Positions 41,685 to 49,717 of a stretch of 50,116 bases of DNA are shown here, piece by piece (the first letter of the stretch is position 1; every line of letters begins with the position of its first letter). The notes below the pieces were generated by a model. That model did not search any database. It was not told the DNA's origin and saw only the letters and a list, made by a program, of their open reading frames with translations. Origin of the DNA: Anaerophaga thermohalophila DSM 12881 (GTDB taxonomy: Bacteria > Bacteroidota > Bacteroidia > Bacteroidales > Marinilabiliaceae); NCBI RefSeq assembly GCF_000191885.1, contig NZ_AEWI01000034.1:1-50116 (forward strand), read 5' to 3'. The position numbers and the translations under genes were made by a program.

Positions 41685-42749
41685 ATGGATTACTTACGCG
41701 AACAGGTCTATTTGGCCGGATTATTACACGATATTGGAAAATTTTTTCAACGTGCAGACTCAAATTCAATTGAGACCTCTGATTTATTACCGAAAGAGGC
41801 AAAATATCTGGAAAGTCAATATTGTCCGGTATTTAAAGGTAAGTACAGTCATAAGCATGTTGTCTGGACCGCAGGCTTTATTTCAAAATACGCCCGGGTT
41901 TTTGATAATTTGTTTGGCCTGGAACCAAAAGGCCGGTCGAAACTTATAGCATTTGCTTCAAGTCATCACCTCAGTGCTGATCAGCTAAGGGAGAGTCCTG
42001 CTCTTTTTATTCGTGAGGCAGACCACCTTTCTTCAGGCATGGATAGGAATAGTGTTGAAGCCTTTAAAGATGAACAGGTTATTGATGATTGGGATGCTTT
42101 CAAGAAAATCCGTATGGTTTCAATTTTTGAAGGGTTGGGAGAAAATGTCACCAATCGTTCCTTTAAATATCATCTCCCGGTTGATTCGTTAAATTTTCGC
42201 GAGGATTGGTTCCCACGGCAGGAATTCACAAATCCTCCCGATTATACTGATTTGTGGCATCGTTTTGAATCGGAATTCAAATTTATTCAGGCAACCGATT
42301 CCCGGGTGTTTAGTGAAACCTTTTTGAATTTACTCTACAAATATACATCCTCTGTCCCTGCCAGTACCGTAAACTTCCCCGATGTTTCGCTTTTTGATCA
42401 TTTAAAAACAACCGCATCTATGGCCGTATGCTTATATGATAAATCACTTGAAACCAATGTTGGCAATGATGACGAGTTTTTAATGATTGGCGGCGATTTT
42501 AGCGGGATACAATCCTATATCTACAATATTCTCAGCAAACAGGCTGCAAAAAATCTTAAAGGACGTTCTTTTTACATAAAGTTGCTGTCCGATGCTGTTG
42601 TTTACTATTTGCTGAAGGAGCTTGATCTCTTCCAGGGTAATGTTATTTATAATGCAGGCGGGAGTTTTTATCTTTTGGCAGCCAACACGAAGACAGTAAG
42701 AAATAAATTTTCAGAATGCAAAAAAAACGATAGAAAAGAAAATATTTGA
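41685..42749 (+). CDS. cas10: Cas10/Csm1 N-terminal part (HD and first palm), frameshifted
   Basis: 354 residues. The HD nuclease domain begins LAGLLHDIGKFFQRAD (His15, Asp16), followed by HKHVVWTAGFISKY and SSHHLSADQ. The first palm/GGDEF-like domain begins FLMIGGDFSGIQSYIYNIL (about 265-283). After GGSFYLLAANTKTVRNKFSE the frame runs CKKNDRKENI and stops. The run of eight A at 42720-42727 is one base too long. With seven A it would read CKKTIEKKIFESHGNSIYVA and join the downstream frame, giving a normal Cas10 of 866 residues. Cas10 is the large subunit of the Csm complex, with HD single-strand DNase activity. Confidence 0.9.
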   Translation: MDYLREQVYLAGLLHDIGKFFQRADSNSIETSDLLPKEAKYLESQYCPVFKGKYSHKHVVWTAGFISKYARVFDNLFGLEPKGRSKLIAFASSHHLSADQLRESPALFIREADHLSSGMDRNSVEAFKDEQVIDDWDAFKKIRMVSIFEGLGENVTNRSFKYHLPVDSLNFREDWFPRQEFTNPPDYTDLWHRFESEFKFIQATDSRVFSETFLNLLYKYTSSVPASTVNFPDVSLFDHLKTTASMAVCLYDKSLETNVGNDDEFLMIGGDFSGIQSYIYNILSKQAAKNLKGRSFYIKLLSDAVVYYLLKELDLFQGNVIYNAGGSFYLLAANTKTVRNKFSECKKNDRKENI

Positions 42750-42786
42750 ATCGCATGGCAATTCTATTTATGTTGCCCTGGATGCC

Positions 42787-44286
42787 GTGTCAATAGGAAA
42801 AAACACATTTTTGTTGAGGAATGAAAAAAGTTTGAGTGATGTGTGGCAGGATTTGTTTGATCGACGAAATGCAGCCAAGAGACACCGTTATCCGGAAGAA
42901 CTGATAAATAACTATGATAAATTTTTTCTGCCCGGCGATAGTGGAGGCGAAACGCTGCGTGATGCTGTAACAGGAGATGAACTAAAAGAGGAAGATGCCA
43001 GACGTTTGAGTAATGACGATGATGGCAATGAATATGTGAGCGAATTAAACTGGAAGCAAGTTTTTCTGGGCAAAAAATTGAGAGATGCCGAATTGCTGGT
43101 GATATCAGACGGACCGTTAACTTACTGGAGCGAAAGGGATTTTATTGACCCTGCGGGTTTAGGATTCTGTTTCTATTTTTTGTCGAAAAAAGACGTCGAA
43201 ACCAGGCGGGAAGAATTACAAAGTTCGGCCGACAAGGTTAAAATTATAAGTCTTAAGGCTGATGCCAATGGCAATTGTGATTTTTTGAACACTGGAGTTC
43301 AGGGATACAACAATGTTTTTGGCTTTGATTTTTTGGGTGGGAATGATTTTCCTAAAGATGAAGAGGGGTACCCGTTAACATTTGATAAACTTGCCGGTAA
43401 AAGTGATTTTAAACGGCTTGGCTATTTGCGTATGGATGTGGATAACCTGGGGATGATTTTCAGAAGCGGGCTCCCTAAAGAAATGATCACACTTTCAAGA
43501 TATGCTGCCCTGAGCAGAAATCTGGACTGGTTTTTTAAAGGATATATTAATACCATCTGGAAAGAAAAATACCATCAGGATACCAGCATCATATATAGCG
43601 GAGGGGATGACCTTTTTCTTATTGGAAGATGGGATAAGGTTTTGGAGTTCGGGAATGATATCAGAAAATCATTTAAGAAATATGTTTGTTTTAACCCGTC
43701 TTTTTCTCTTTCCGGGGGGATTGCTATTGTCCCGGGGAAATATCCCGTTAAAAAAGCTTCTGTGGATAGTGAGATTATGGAAAAGAGAGCAAAAAGTCAT
43801 TTTTATGAGAACAATGTTAACGGAGATGGTTCGCTGATAGAGAAGGCCGCTATTACAGTGTTGGGAATCCCTCTTAACTGGGACAATGAATACGATACCA
43901 TTGAAGGTTTAAAAGACATTCTTGTTGAGAAGCTGACTCAAAAAGACAATTTTTTACCGAAATCATTCATTACTAAAATAGAGACGCATCATTCAATGGC
44001 TTTGAGGTCAGGTAAATCTGAAGCAGCTACTGATGATACTTCATTTATCAAAGAAATACCGCCTAAGGTAAAATGGATGATGGCCTATGATTTTGGACGT
44101 ATGGCCTATAGGATGAAAGACAATGATGTTAAAAACTTAGTGAAACAATGCCAGCGCGACATATTTTCCAATACCATCAACAACAAAAAAATTAATACTA
44201 AATATCATTCACTTGAATTATGGAATCTGGCTGCCAGACTGGCTGAATTGCAAATGAGAACACAGAATACTAAAAATAAATTTTAA
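42787..44286 (+). CDS. cas10: Cas10/Csm1 C-terminal part (second palm, cyclase)
   Basis: 499 residues as drawn from a GTG at 42787, but the frame is open back to the poly-A run at 42720. So this is the rest of Cas10, not a separate gene. GYLRMDVDNLGMIF and IIYSGGDDLFLIG (Gly272-Asp275) form the palm that polymerises ATP into cyclic oligoadenylate when target RNA is bound. The helical C-terminal domain that contacts Csm2 follows. The GGDD motif is intact, so if the frameshift is an artefact or is bypassed by slippage, signalling would work. csm2 starts 11 bases downstream. Confidence 0.92.
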   Translation: MSIGKNTFLLRNEKSLSDVWQDLFDRRNAAKRHRYPEELINNYDKFFLPGDSGGETLRDAVTGDELKEEDARRLSNDDDGNEYVSELNWKQVFLGKKLRDAELLVISDGPLTYWSERDFIDPAGLGFCFYFLSKKDVETRREELQSSADKVKIISLKADANGNCDFLNTGVQGYNNVFGFDFLGGNDFPKDEEGYPLTFDKLAGKSDFKRLGYLRMDVDNLGMIFRSGLPKEMITLSRYAALSRNLDWFFKGYINTIWKEKYHQDTSIIYSGGDDLFLIGRWDKVLEFGNDIRKSFKKYVCFNPSFSLSGGIAIVPGKYPVKKASVDSEIMEKRAKSHFYENNVNGDGSLIEKAAITVLGIPLNWDNEYDTIEGLKDILVEKLTQKDNFLPKSFITKIETHHSMALRSGKSEAATDDTSFIKEIPPKVKWMMAYDFGRMAYRMKDNDVKNLVKQCQRDIFSNTINNKKINTKYHSLELWNLAARLAELQMRTQNTKNKF

Positions 44287-44297
44287 CAGTAATAGAT

Positions 44298-44774
44298 ATG
44301 CCACAACAAAATTTTTACCAAAAAAACGAAACAAACAACAGGCACGGGAAGCCTGTGTTTGTGAAAGACAAAGGAGGAGATCGACATAACGATTTTGCCG
44401 CGGATTTTAAGGAAGAATGGATTGTTAAGGGTGTTGATCAGGATGCGGTCTCTTTTGCTGACAGGTTAGGGAAATTTCTGTATGAAAATAAACTATCAAC
44501 GTCCCAGATCAGGAATGTATTTGGAGAGATAAAGCGTATTGAAATCAAAGGATTCGAGAAAGAAAAATCCAGCTTTTATTTGTTAAAACCTAAAATGGCT
44601 TACGCAGCTTCCCGGGTTGAAAAGTATAAAGCTAAAGGAATCAATGCATTAAAGACAATTTTCGATTTGTCTCATAGTAAGGTTGAGAATGAAGCTACCT
44701 ACAAAAATTTTGTTGACTTTTTCGAATCTATACTGGCTTATCATAAGGCTTATGGAGGCCGGGATAATGGATAA
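44298..44774 (+). CDS. csm2: Csm2, small subunit of the type III-A complex
   Basis: 158 residues. A charged, low-complexity N-terminus of about 35 residues is followed by a helical bundle: DAVSFADRLGKFLYENKLST, QIRNVFGEIKRIEIKG and LLKPKMAYAASRVEKY. These are the helices that line the crRNA-target duplex in Csm2 proteins. Its position between cas10 and csm3 supports the call and marks the locus as III-A rather than III-B. After its stop, the next 112 bases contain a family B repeat before csm3. Confidence 0.88.
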   Translation: MPQQNFYQKNETNNRHGKPVFVKDKGGDRHNDFAADFKEEWIVKGVDQDAVSFADRLGKFLYENKLSTSQIRNVFGEIKRIEIKGFEKEKSSFYLLKPKMAYAASRVEKYKAKGINALKTIFDLSHSKVENEATYKNFVDFFESILAYHKAYGGRDNG

Positions 44775-44811
44775 GATGTTTTTTAGCCCGCTCTGTTCAC
44801 GAGCTTTCGTA

Positions 44812-44890
44812 ATAAAACGGGCATGCCGGAGTTTACATCAATAAGGTTATGATATCAGCACATGAACTTAGATAAATTTTATACGGATGA
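44812..44890 (+). repeat. Family B-type element (B11) inside the csm operon
   Basis: A diverged copy: AAAACGGGCATGCCGG at the left, ACATCAATAAGG in the middle (also seen in the variant at 12641), and the standard right end AAATTTTATACGGATGA. The last ATGA (44887-44890) is the csm3 start. Confidence 0.65.
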
Positions 44891-45531
44891 AAAAATTAGT
44901 TAAAAAGGTTTTAATCACCGGCGAAATTAAATTGAAAACCGGGATGCACATAGGAGGTACAAACTCCGCCTTAAATATCGGTGGTCCCGATAAATTTGTA
45001 ATTCGTAACCCATTAACAAAAGAACCCTATATCCCTGGTAGTTCATTAAAAGGGAAATTGCGTTCTTTGTTGGAATTGTCGGAAGGAACCGTTGAAACCG
45101 ACGGAAAAGTGTGGGGCCCTACTAAGAATCCTGAAGATAAAGCAGGAAAGCTATTCGGAACAGTTGGAAAATATCAGCAACCTTCCAGGTTGATTGTGCG
45201 CGATGCACCAATTTTGTCGAAAATTGAAGAATTCGAGAATACCGACCTGCCTTTTACTGAGGCAAAAACCGAGGTTAGTATTTGTCGCATTACTGCTCAA
45301 GCTAATCCCAGGACTTTCGAGAGAGTACCCGCTGGTGCACGTTTTCAGCTTAGCATGGTATTAAATGTCTTTGATGAGGATAATGAATCAGAACTTCGTG
45401 ATTCGCTGCAAAAATCCATTAAACTTTTAGTGGATGATTATATAGGAGGCAATGGTTCTAGAGGATATGGTCAAATAGAGATTAACGATTTGTCTTTCGT
45501 TGAAAAAGATATGGCAGCTTACGACAATTAA
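44887..45531 (+). CDS. csm3: Csm3, backbone RAMP and target-RNA nuclease
   Basis: 214 residues, typical size. RAMP ferredoxin-like fold with GEIKLKTGMHIGG near the start, GGPDKFVIRNPLTKEPYIPG (Asp35 in the position of the target-RNA-cutting Asp), SSLKGKLRSLLE (crRNA-binding helix) and the glycine-rich IGGNGSRGYGQIEI near the C-terminus. Several copies polymerise along the crRNA and cut the target every six bases. The start ATG is the end of a family B repeat. csm4 starts 12 bases downstream. Confidence 0.95.
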   Translation: MKKLVKKVLITGEIKLKTGMHIGGTNSALNIGGPDKFVIRNPLTKEPYIPGSSLKGKLRSLLELSEGTVETDGKVWGPTKNPEDKAGKLFGTVGKYQQPSRLIVRDAPILSKIEEFENTDLPFTEAKTEVSICRITAQANPRTFERVPAGARFQLSMVLNVFDEDNESELRDSLQKSIKLLVDDYIGGNGSRGYGQIEINDLSFVEKDMAAYDN

Positions 45532-45543
45532 AGTTTTATCCGG

Positions 45544-46533
45544 ATGTTGAAAAAAACAGTTTTTAAATTAAGCTTTTCTGGTCCTCTGCATATCGGTAAA
45601 GGCTTGGGTGAAGCTTACGATACTACGGACAACATTCTTCATTCTGATACTATATCAGGACTACTTGCTTCGATTTGGAGTATGCAAAATAACGGGGCAG
45701 GAGTTAAAGAATTTATGAGTCATTACCGGGTAAGTTCCGCTTTCCCTTTCTGTCAATCTTTGTTTTTCCTGCCTTTACCGGTTGGAGGCGGGCAGTTTTT
45801 AAATGTAACCGGAATAGAAAGAGGCAAAGCCGGAAAACTTATTAAGAAAATCGAGTATTTGCCCATGGAATTATGGGAGAATTTGGTTACGGGACAAACA
45901 CTGGATTTCGATATAAAGCGCTTATCTCCTTGTGGCAAATTTCTTTTTCCGGATAATATTTCCCCTGCATCTGTTTATTCCGACGAGTTGGAGCAGCGGG
46001 TTACAGTTCCCCGTGGAGGAGCAGCTGATTCGGTTCCGTTTTATTTTGAAAAAAGGTTTTTTTCGAAAGATTCGGGTTTGTATTTTTTCTGTGAAACCCC
46101 CGATCAAAAGGCAGATGAAATAGAAAAACTATTAAAAGCTGGTGAAACAATTGGTATAGGAACAGATAAGAGTGTAGGTAATGGTCAGTATAAAGTTGAA
46201 CGATATACCGTCACTTTTAATGATGAAATTGCCGGAGGTGAAGCTTTCCAATTGCTGTCTTTATATTGCCCCGCTAAAAAAGAAATTGAAAATGTTCAGA
46301 TGAGCAGAAATGACTATCATCTGATTAAGAGGGGAGGATTTATTGCCGGCACTACCAAAGATGAGTTCAGACATTTACGAAAAAAATCTTTGTTTATGTT
46401 TACCGAAGGTTCTCTTTTCAGAACCCATGAACCCGAGGGTAAAATTGAAAATGTACGTCCCGAATGGAATGATGCAAATCTTCATCCGGTTTTCAGAGAC
46501 GGAAGAGCTTTTTATTTACCTGTAAAATTATAA
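45544..46533 (+). CDS. csm4: Csm4, crRNA 5'-handle-binding RAMP
   Basis: 329 residues. It starts FKLSFSGPLHIGKGLGEAYD, with HSDTISGLLASIW, as in Csm4. The C-terminal half has RGAADS/FEKRFFS-type segments and the G-rich loop IGIGTDKSVGNGQYKVE. It caps the crRNA at the handle end and holds Cas10 in the complex. Its 5' flank TTTTATCCGG resembles the family B right end but no further match is seen. csm5 begins 4 bases after the stop. Confidence 0.9.
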   Translation: MLKKTVFKLSFSGPLHIGKGLGEAYDTTDNILHSDTISGLLASIWSMQNNGAGVKEFMSHYRVSSAFPFCQSLFFLPLPVGGGQFLNVTGIERGKAGKLIKKIEYLPMELWENLVTGQTLDFDIKRLSPCGKFLFPDNISPASVYSDELEQRVTVPRGGAADSVPFYFEKRFFSKDSGLYFFCETPDQKADEIEKLLKAGETIGIGTDKSVGNGQYKVERYTVTFNDEIAGGEAFQLLSLYCPAKKEIENVQMSRNDYHLIKRGGFIAGTTKDEFRHLRKKSLFMFTEGSLFRTHEPEGKIENVRPEWNDANLHPVFRDGRAFYLPVKL

Positions 46534-46537
46534 TGCT

Positions 46538-47677
46538 ATGCCGCAAGTTGAATTGACAACATTGACGCCTGTACATGTGGGAAATGGTAATTTCCTTCAG
46601 AAAAATGTTGAGTTCGTTCAAATGAACTACGAAGGCGGTTTGTCTGCAGGCATTATTGATGACCATAAAGTACTCGCTATTATCGATGAAGACAGAATAA
46701 ATGACTGGGTTTCACTAATTGAAAACAGAGGCAATCTGGTTGAGTTTATTAAAATCAGAAAGCATGATTTGTCACTGGATGAAATTTCCCGGCGAATAAT
46801 GGTTATTGATGCAGATTTTCAGGAATTTGAGTCACTCAAAGAACATATTCATAATGGAGAAGGACGTCCCTATATTCCCGGTTCTTCACTGAAGGGGGCT
46901 TTAAGATCGGCTGTCTTTAATCAGGAAATAAGGAGGCTCGGAAAACCGGTGACCAAACAAAAATTAATTAGTACGAACAGGAAGAATGAACAAGTTGCCA
47001 GTGCCAAAACATTGGAAGATGAATTGTTCGGAAAGGATCCAAAAGAAGATGTTTTCCGGTTTTTGCGGGTTGGAGATGCTTATTTTGCCAAAGGCGATAC
47101 AGTGGCATTAGATCTAAAAAGTTTAAATATTGTCAGGGATGGAGATAAAGTAATATTAGACAGAAAAGTTCATCAGTTGACCGAAGTGATTGATGCAGAT
47201 ATTAAGGCAAATTTAAGTTTAAAATTAAATTCCGGTTTGCTGGATATAAATAACGCCAAAGGGTACATCAATAAAAAATCACCTTGGTTAGCCGATTTGT
47301 CAGCATTATTTAAACTGGTCAATAAAAATACGGTTCAAATATTATCAGAAGAAATTGAATTTTGGGAACCCGATGAACAACGTTTTGAGCCTGTTGAACA
47401 ATATCTTTCACAATTAAGTGATATTAAGACCATCGCTGATAAATGTACCGAAGATGAATGTATTACACGCCTGGGACATGGCGTTGGATGGACTTTTATT
47501 AACGGAGCCTGGGTGGAAAACGAGGATATCCTGTCTGATGATATATACAGAGAATTGGTGCAAATTATCCGCCACAACAAGTTCAGGTACGAAAATTATC
47601 CGTTTCCTAAAACCAGAAGGGTTGCAGATTCAGATAACATCGAATTACTCGGATTTGTAAAATTAAAAATAATTTGA
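46538..47677 (+). CDS. csm5: Csm5, RAMP at the crRNA 3' side
   Basis: 379 residues. The N-terminal RAMP signature is TLTPVHVGNGNFLQKN, then GRPYIPGSSLKGALRSAVFN (about 109-128). The C-terminal half carries RLGHGVGW, the glycine-containing loop of Csm5. It sits at the end of the Csm3 filament and helps crRNA maturation by recruiting host nucleases. It is 4 bases from csm4 and 6 bases from the CARF nuclease gene, so all are in one operon. Confidence 0.9.
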   Translation: MPQVELTTLTPVHVGNGNFLQKNVEFVQMNYEGGLSAGIIDDHKVLAIIDEDRINDWVSLIENRGNLVEFIKIRKHDLSLDEISRRIMVIDADFQEFESLKEHIHNGEGRPYIPGSSLKGALRSAVFNQEIRRLGKPVTKQKLISTNRKNEQVASAKTLEDELFGKDPKEDVFRFLRVGDAYFAKGDTVALDLKSLNIVRDGDKVILDRKVHQLTEVIDADIKANLSLKLNSGLLDINNAKGYINKKSPWLADLSALFKLVNKNTVQILSEEIEFWEPDEQRFEPVEQYLSQLSDIKTIADKCTEDECITRLGHGVGWTFINGAWVENEDILSDDIYRELVQIIRHNKFRYENYPFPKTRRVADSDNIELLGFVKLKII

Positions 47678-47683
47678 GATAAC

Positions 47684-48838
47684 ATGGCAAAAACACTTGT
47701 AAGCCTTGTTTCTGAAAAAACCATTCCCAACGTTGAGTTAATCAAAGAATTTAAAAGTACGATACAACGCTTGATATTTGTTACAACGCCCCGTATGGAG
47801 AAAAGCGGTGAAACGGAATGGATTATTGATGCTGCCGGAGTAAGGGATTTCCCTGTCGACAGAATTATTGTTAATCCTTTTGATCCCAAAGATATAGAAC
47901 ATAAGCTCAGAACGCATTCTTTTGAAGAAACCGAAGAGTTTATTGTTAACATCACAGGGGGTACAAAGCTGATGTCTTTGATTGTTCATAGTGTATTTCG
48001 TGATTTGGGTGCCCGTATCTGTATCTGTATCTATTATGTTACAGGTCAGGGGAAGTCTTATTTGAAAATATTTCCTCTAATCGGAAAAGACCACTTTGTG
48101 ATGGAACAAAATATAACACTTGATGAGTATCTGACAGCTTATGGTTTTAAAATTGAAAAGCCCGACCAGCATTGTGCCTGTTCAAGCGACTACCTGGAGA
48201 GTTTCCTGAAAAAATTCCTGAATGCCAAAACAGAATATTTTGATGCCTTAAATCGCTTACGAACTTTAAGAAGCAAAAAGGGTGAGAAACCAATAAAAAT
48301 TGAAGATAACGGCATTGTTGAGTTACTTGATTATTTTAATTTTCATACGGAACGTGACGGCGAATTAACCAGAAAAGAAATAAATTTTCTTACCGGTGGA
48401 TGGTTTGAATGGCTTACGTATCTCAGGGTAAAAAATGATTTGTCGCTGGATATGTCTGATATTGGACTGGGCTATATGCTGAACAAAGGCGACGTGCAGA
48501 ATGAAATGGATGTGATGTTTGTGAAAGACAATAAATTATATACAATTGAATGCAAAACCGGAATTACGGTTACAGAAAAAACTGAGGATGGAAAAACAAA
48601 AAAAAGAAATCTGCTGGCTGATATAATTTATAAATCCGATTCCTTGCGAAACAAGCTTGGATTGTTTGTAAATACATCTGTCTTTACGCTTTCAAAAATT
48701 TACGATGAAGATAGTGCTGCTCCTTTCCAAAACATGAAAGATCATCTGGAACGTGCCACCCAAAGTCATGTACATGTTTTTGGAAGGAAAGATTTGACTT
48801 CGGGGAATGATATAAAAAAACTACTTGATATTAGTTAG
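47684..48838 (+). CDS. CARF-domain nuclease, Card1/Can2 type
   Basis: 384 residues. The N-terminal CARF domain (about 1-150) has VNITGGTKLMSLIVHSVF (TGGTK at 91-95), the ligand-binding loop of DUF1887-type proteins. The C-terminal PD-(D/E)xK nuclease domain (about 225-384) has GGWFEWLTYLRVK (Glu242), NEMDVMFV (Glu274, Asp276) and LYTIECKTG (Glu289, Lys291), so the active site looks complete. Known relatives are dimers that are switched on by cyclic tetra-adenylate from Cas10 and cut DNA and/or RNA, causing dormancy. This replaces Csm6, which is not seen. The stop TAG at 48836 forms the first bases of a family A repeat. Confidence 0.9.
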   Translation: MAKTLVSLVSEKTIPNVELIKEFKSTIQRLIFVTTPRMEKSGETEWIIDAAGVRDFPVDRIIVNPFDPKDIEHKLRTHSFEETEEFIVNITGGTKLMSLIVHSVFRDLGARICICIYYVTGQGKSYLKIFPLIGKDHFVMEQNITLDEYLTAYGFKIEKPDQHCACSSDYLESFLKKFLNAKTEYFDALNRLRTLRSKKGEKPIKIEDNGIVELLDYFNFHTERDGELTRKEINFLTGGWFEWLTYLRVKNDLSLDMSDIGLGYMLNKGDVQNEMDVMFVKDNKLYTIECKTGITVTEKTEDGKTKKRNLLADIIYKSDSLRNKLGLFVNTSVFTLSKIYDEDSAAPFQNMKDHLERATQSHVHVFGRKDLTSGNDIKKLLDIS

Positions 48839-48902
48839 TGTCTATCCCTAAAGTGCCGGTTGCAAGCATGATACAACAAATGGTACTTTAGGCACAGACA
48901 CG
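48836..48902. repeat. Short family A element (A4) closing the csm operon
   Basis: Almost only termini: TAGTGTCTATCCCTAAAGTG at the left and its near-complement ending TTTAGGCACAGACAC at the right, with GTTGCAAGCATGATACAA in between. The two ends pair over about 20 bases and may terminate the operon transcript. Confidence 0.75.
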
Positions 48903-48919
48903 GGTTAATTTCATCCTCT

Positions 48920-49294
48920 ATGCTTATTAATCTCAGTAATCATCCTTCTTCGGGCTGGAGTGAAACTCAACTCGAAGCAGCCCGTGAGTGGGGACAAATA
49001 GTCGATCTTCCTTTTCCGGTTATTGACCCGGAAGACGATTCAGAAAACATTAAACATTTGGCTGTCGCTTATCTGAATAAGCTAAATGAAATGCTTTCCG
49101 GACAGGATAATGTGAATGCCGTTCATCTCATGGGCGAACATACCTTTTGTTTTGCCATGGCCCGGCTGTTGCAGAAGGAAAACATTACCTGTATGGTTTC
49201 TACCACGCACCGTATGGTGACCTATGAGAGCAACGGCGAAAAAACTACCCGTTTCCGGTTTGTGAGATTTCGCAGGTATCCGGAGATAGATTAA
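48920..49294 (+). CDS. Small CRISPR-linked protein, candidate ring nuclease
   Basis: 124 residues. MLINLSNHP at the start looks like the first strand of a Rossmann-type fold. AVHLMGEHTFCFAMARLLQK (about 69-88) and CMVSTTHRMVTYES (about 91-104) are the other conserved-looking blocks, and it ends RFVRFRRYPEID. I recall similar small proteins beside type III loci. Csx15, Csx16 and Csx20 are small proteins of this kind linked to cyclic oligoadenylate breakdown, but I cannot assign this one to a named family. Its position after the CARF nuclease and before array 2 fits an off-switch. No membrane or nuclease motif is evident. Confidence 0.6.
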   Translation: MLINLSNHPSSGWSETQLEAAREWGQIVDLPFPVIDPEDDSENIKHLAVAYLNKLNEMLSGQDNVNAVHLMGEHTFCFAMARLLQKENITCMVSTTHRMVTYESNGEKTTRFRFVRFRRYPEID

Positions 49295-49717
49295 TTGTGA
49301 AATAGCAGCGGGCGTTTTTTAATTATGTGTGAGTTTGGCAACAAAGATGCTTTTTAGGTTGGACTTATGTAATGTATGGACGATCTTTGTTATACTACAA
49401 TATGCTCAAAATTTGTTTCCGAAACAAAGAAGAAAGTAGTTTTTCCGGTGTCTGTACAACCCGAAAAGCTGAAAGCTGATGACAATGGAGAGTAACGCCT
49501 GTTTAAGAAATTTGACAGCTCATTGAAAATCTTTAAATTTGAATAACTTTTTACGTTCTTTGATATTTTGAAATTCTGATAAAAATCATTGTTTTTTGTG
49601 TCAAATATTTTTATATTTGCACTCCAAAACAAAAAGTTAATTTTAGTTTAAAATATCTAAAATAAAGTTAATTTTAGATTGTAAATGTTTGATTATCTTG
49701 AGTTTGATTAAATAGCT
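49295..49717 (+). promoter_or_regulatory. Gap and leader of CRISPR array 2
   Basis: A family C terminus in reverse (GTGTGAGTTTGGCAACAAAG, 49327-49346) is followed by about 170 bases of unrecognised sequence. From 49555 comes a leader strongly similar to that of array 1 (AAATCATTGTTTT, AAAGTTAATTTTAG, AATAAAGTTAATTT, TTGAGTTTGATTAAATAGC). No gene is supported here. Confidence 0.75.
49589..49619 (+). promoter_or_regulatory. Promoter in leader 2
   Basis: TTG (49589-49591), 20-base spacer, TATATTTG (49612-49619), a perfect match to TAnnTTTG. It ends 99 bases before the first repeat, exactly as in leader 1. Confidence 0.75.

Noticed and set aside
41685..44286. Two separate genes (HD nuclease and stand-alone cyclase) as a novel split Cas10
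   Set aside because: The downstream frame is open right up to the poly-A run and continues the Cas10 sequence without loss. A single-base frameshift explains it better than a designed split.
47684..48838. Csm6 or Csx1 (HEPN ribonuclease) as identity of the CARF protein
   Set aside because: No RxxxxH HEPN motif. The C-terminal half has a PD-(D/E)xK arrangement with ECK, which fits Card1/Can2.
44298..48838. Type III-B (Cmr) assignment
   Set aside because: Csm2, Csm3, Csm4 and Csm5-like genes in standard order after an HD-containing Cas10 fit III-A. No Cmr5, Cmr6 or Cmr1 equivalents were seen.
49390..49632. 80-residue minus-strand frame before array 2
   Set aside because: It overlaps the conserved leader and promoter of array 2 and is low-complexity Asn/Lys/Ser-rich, typical of AT-rich non-coding DNA.
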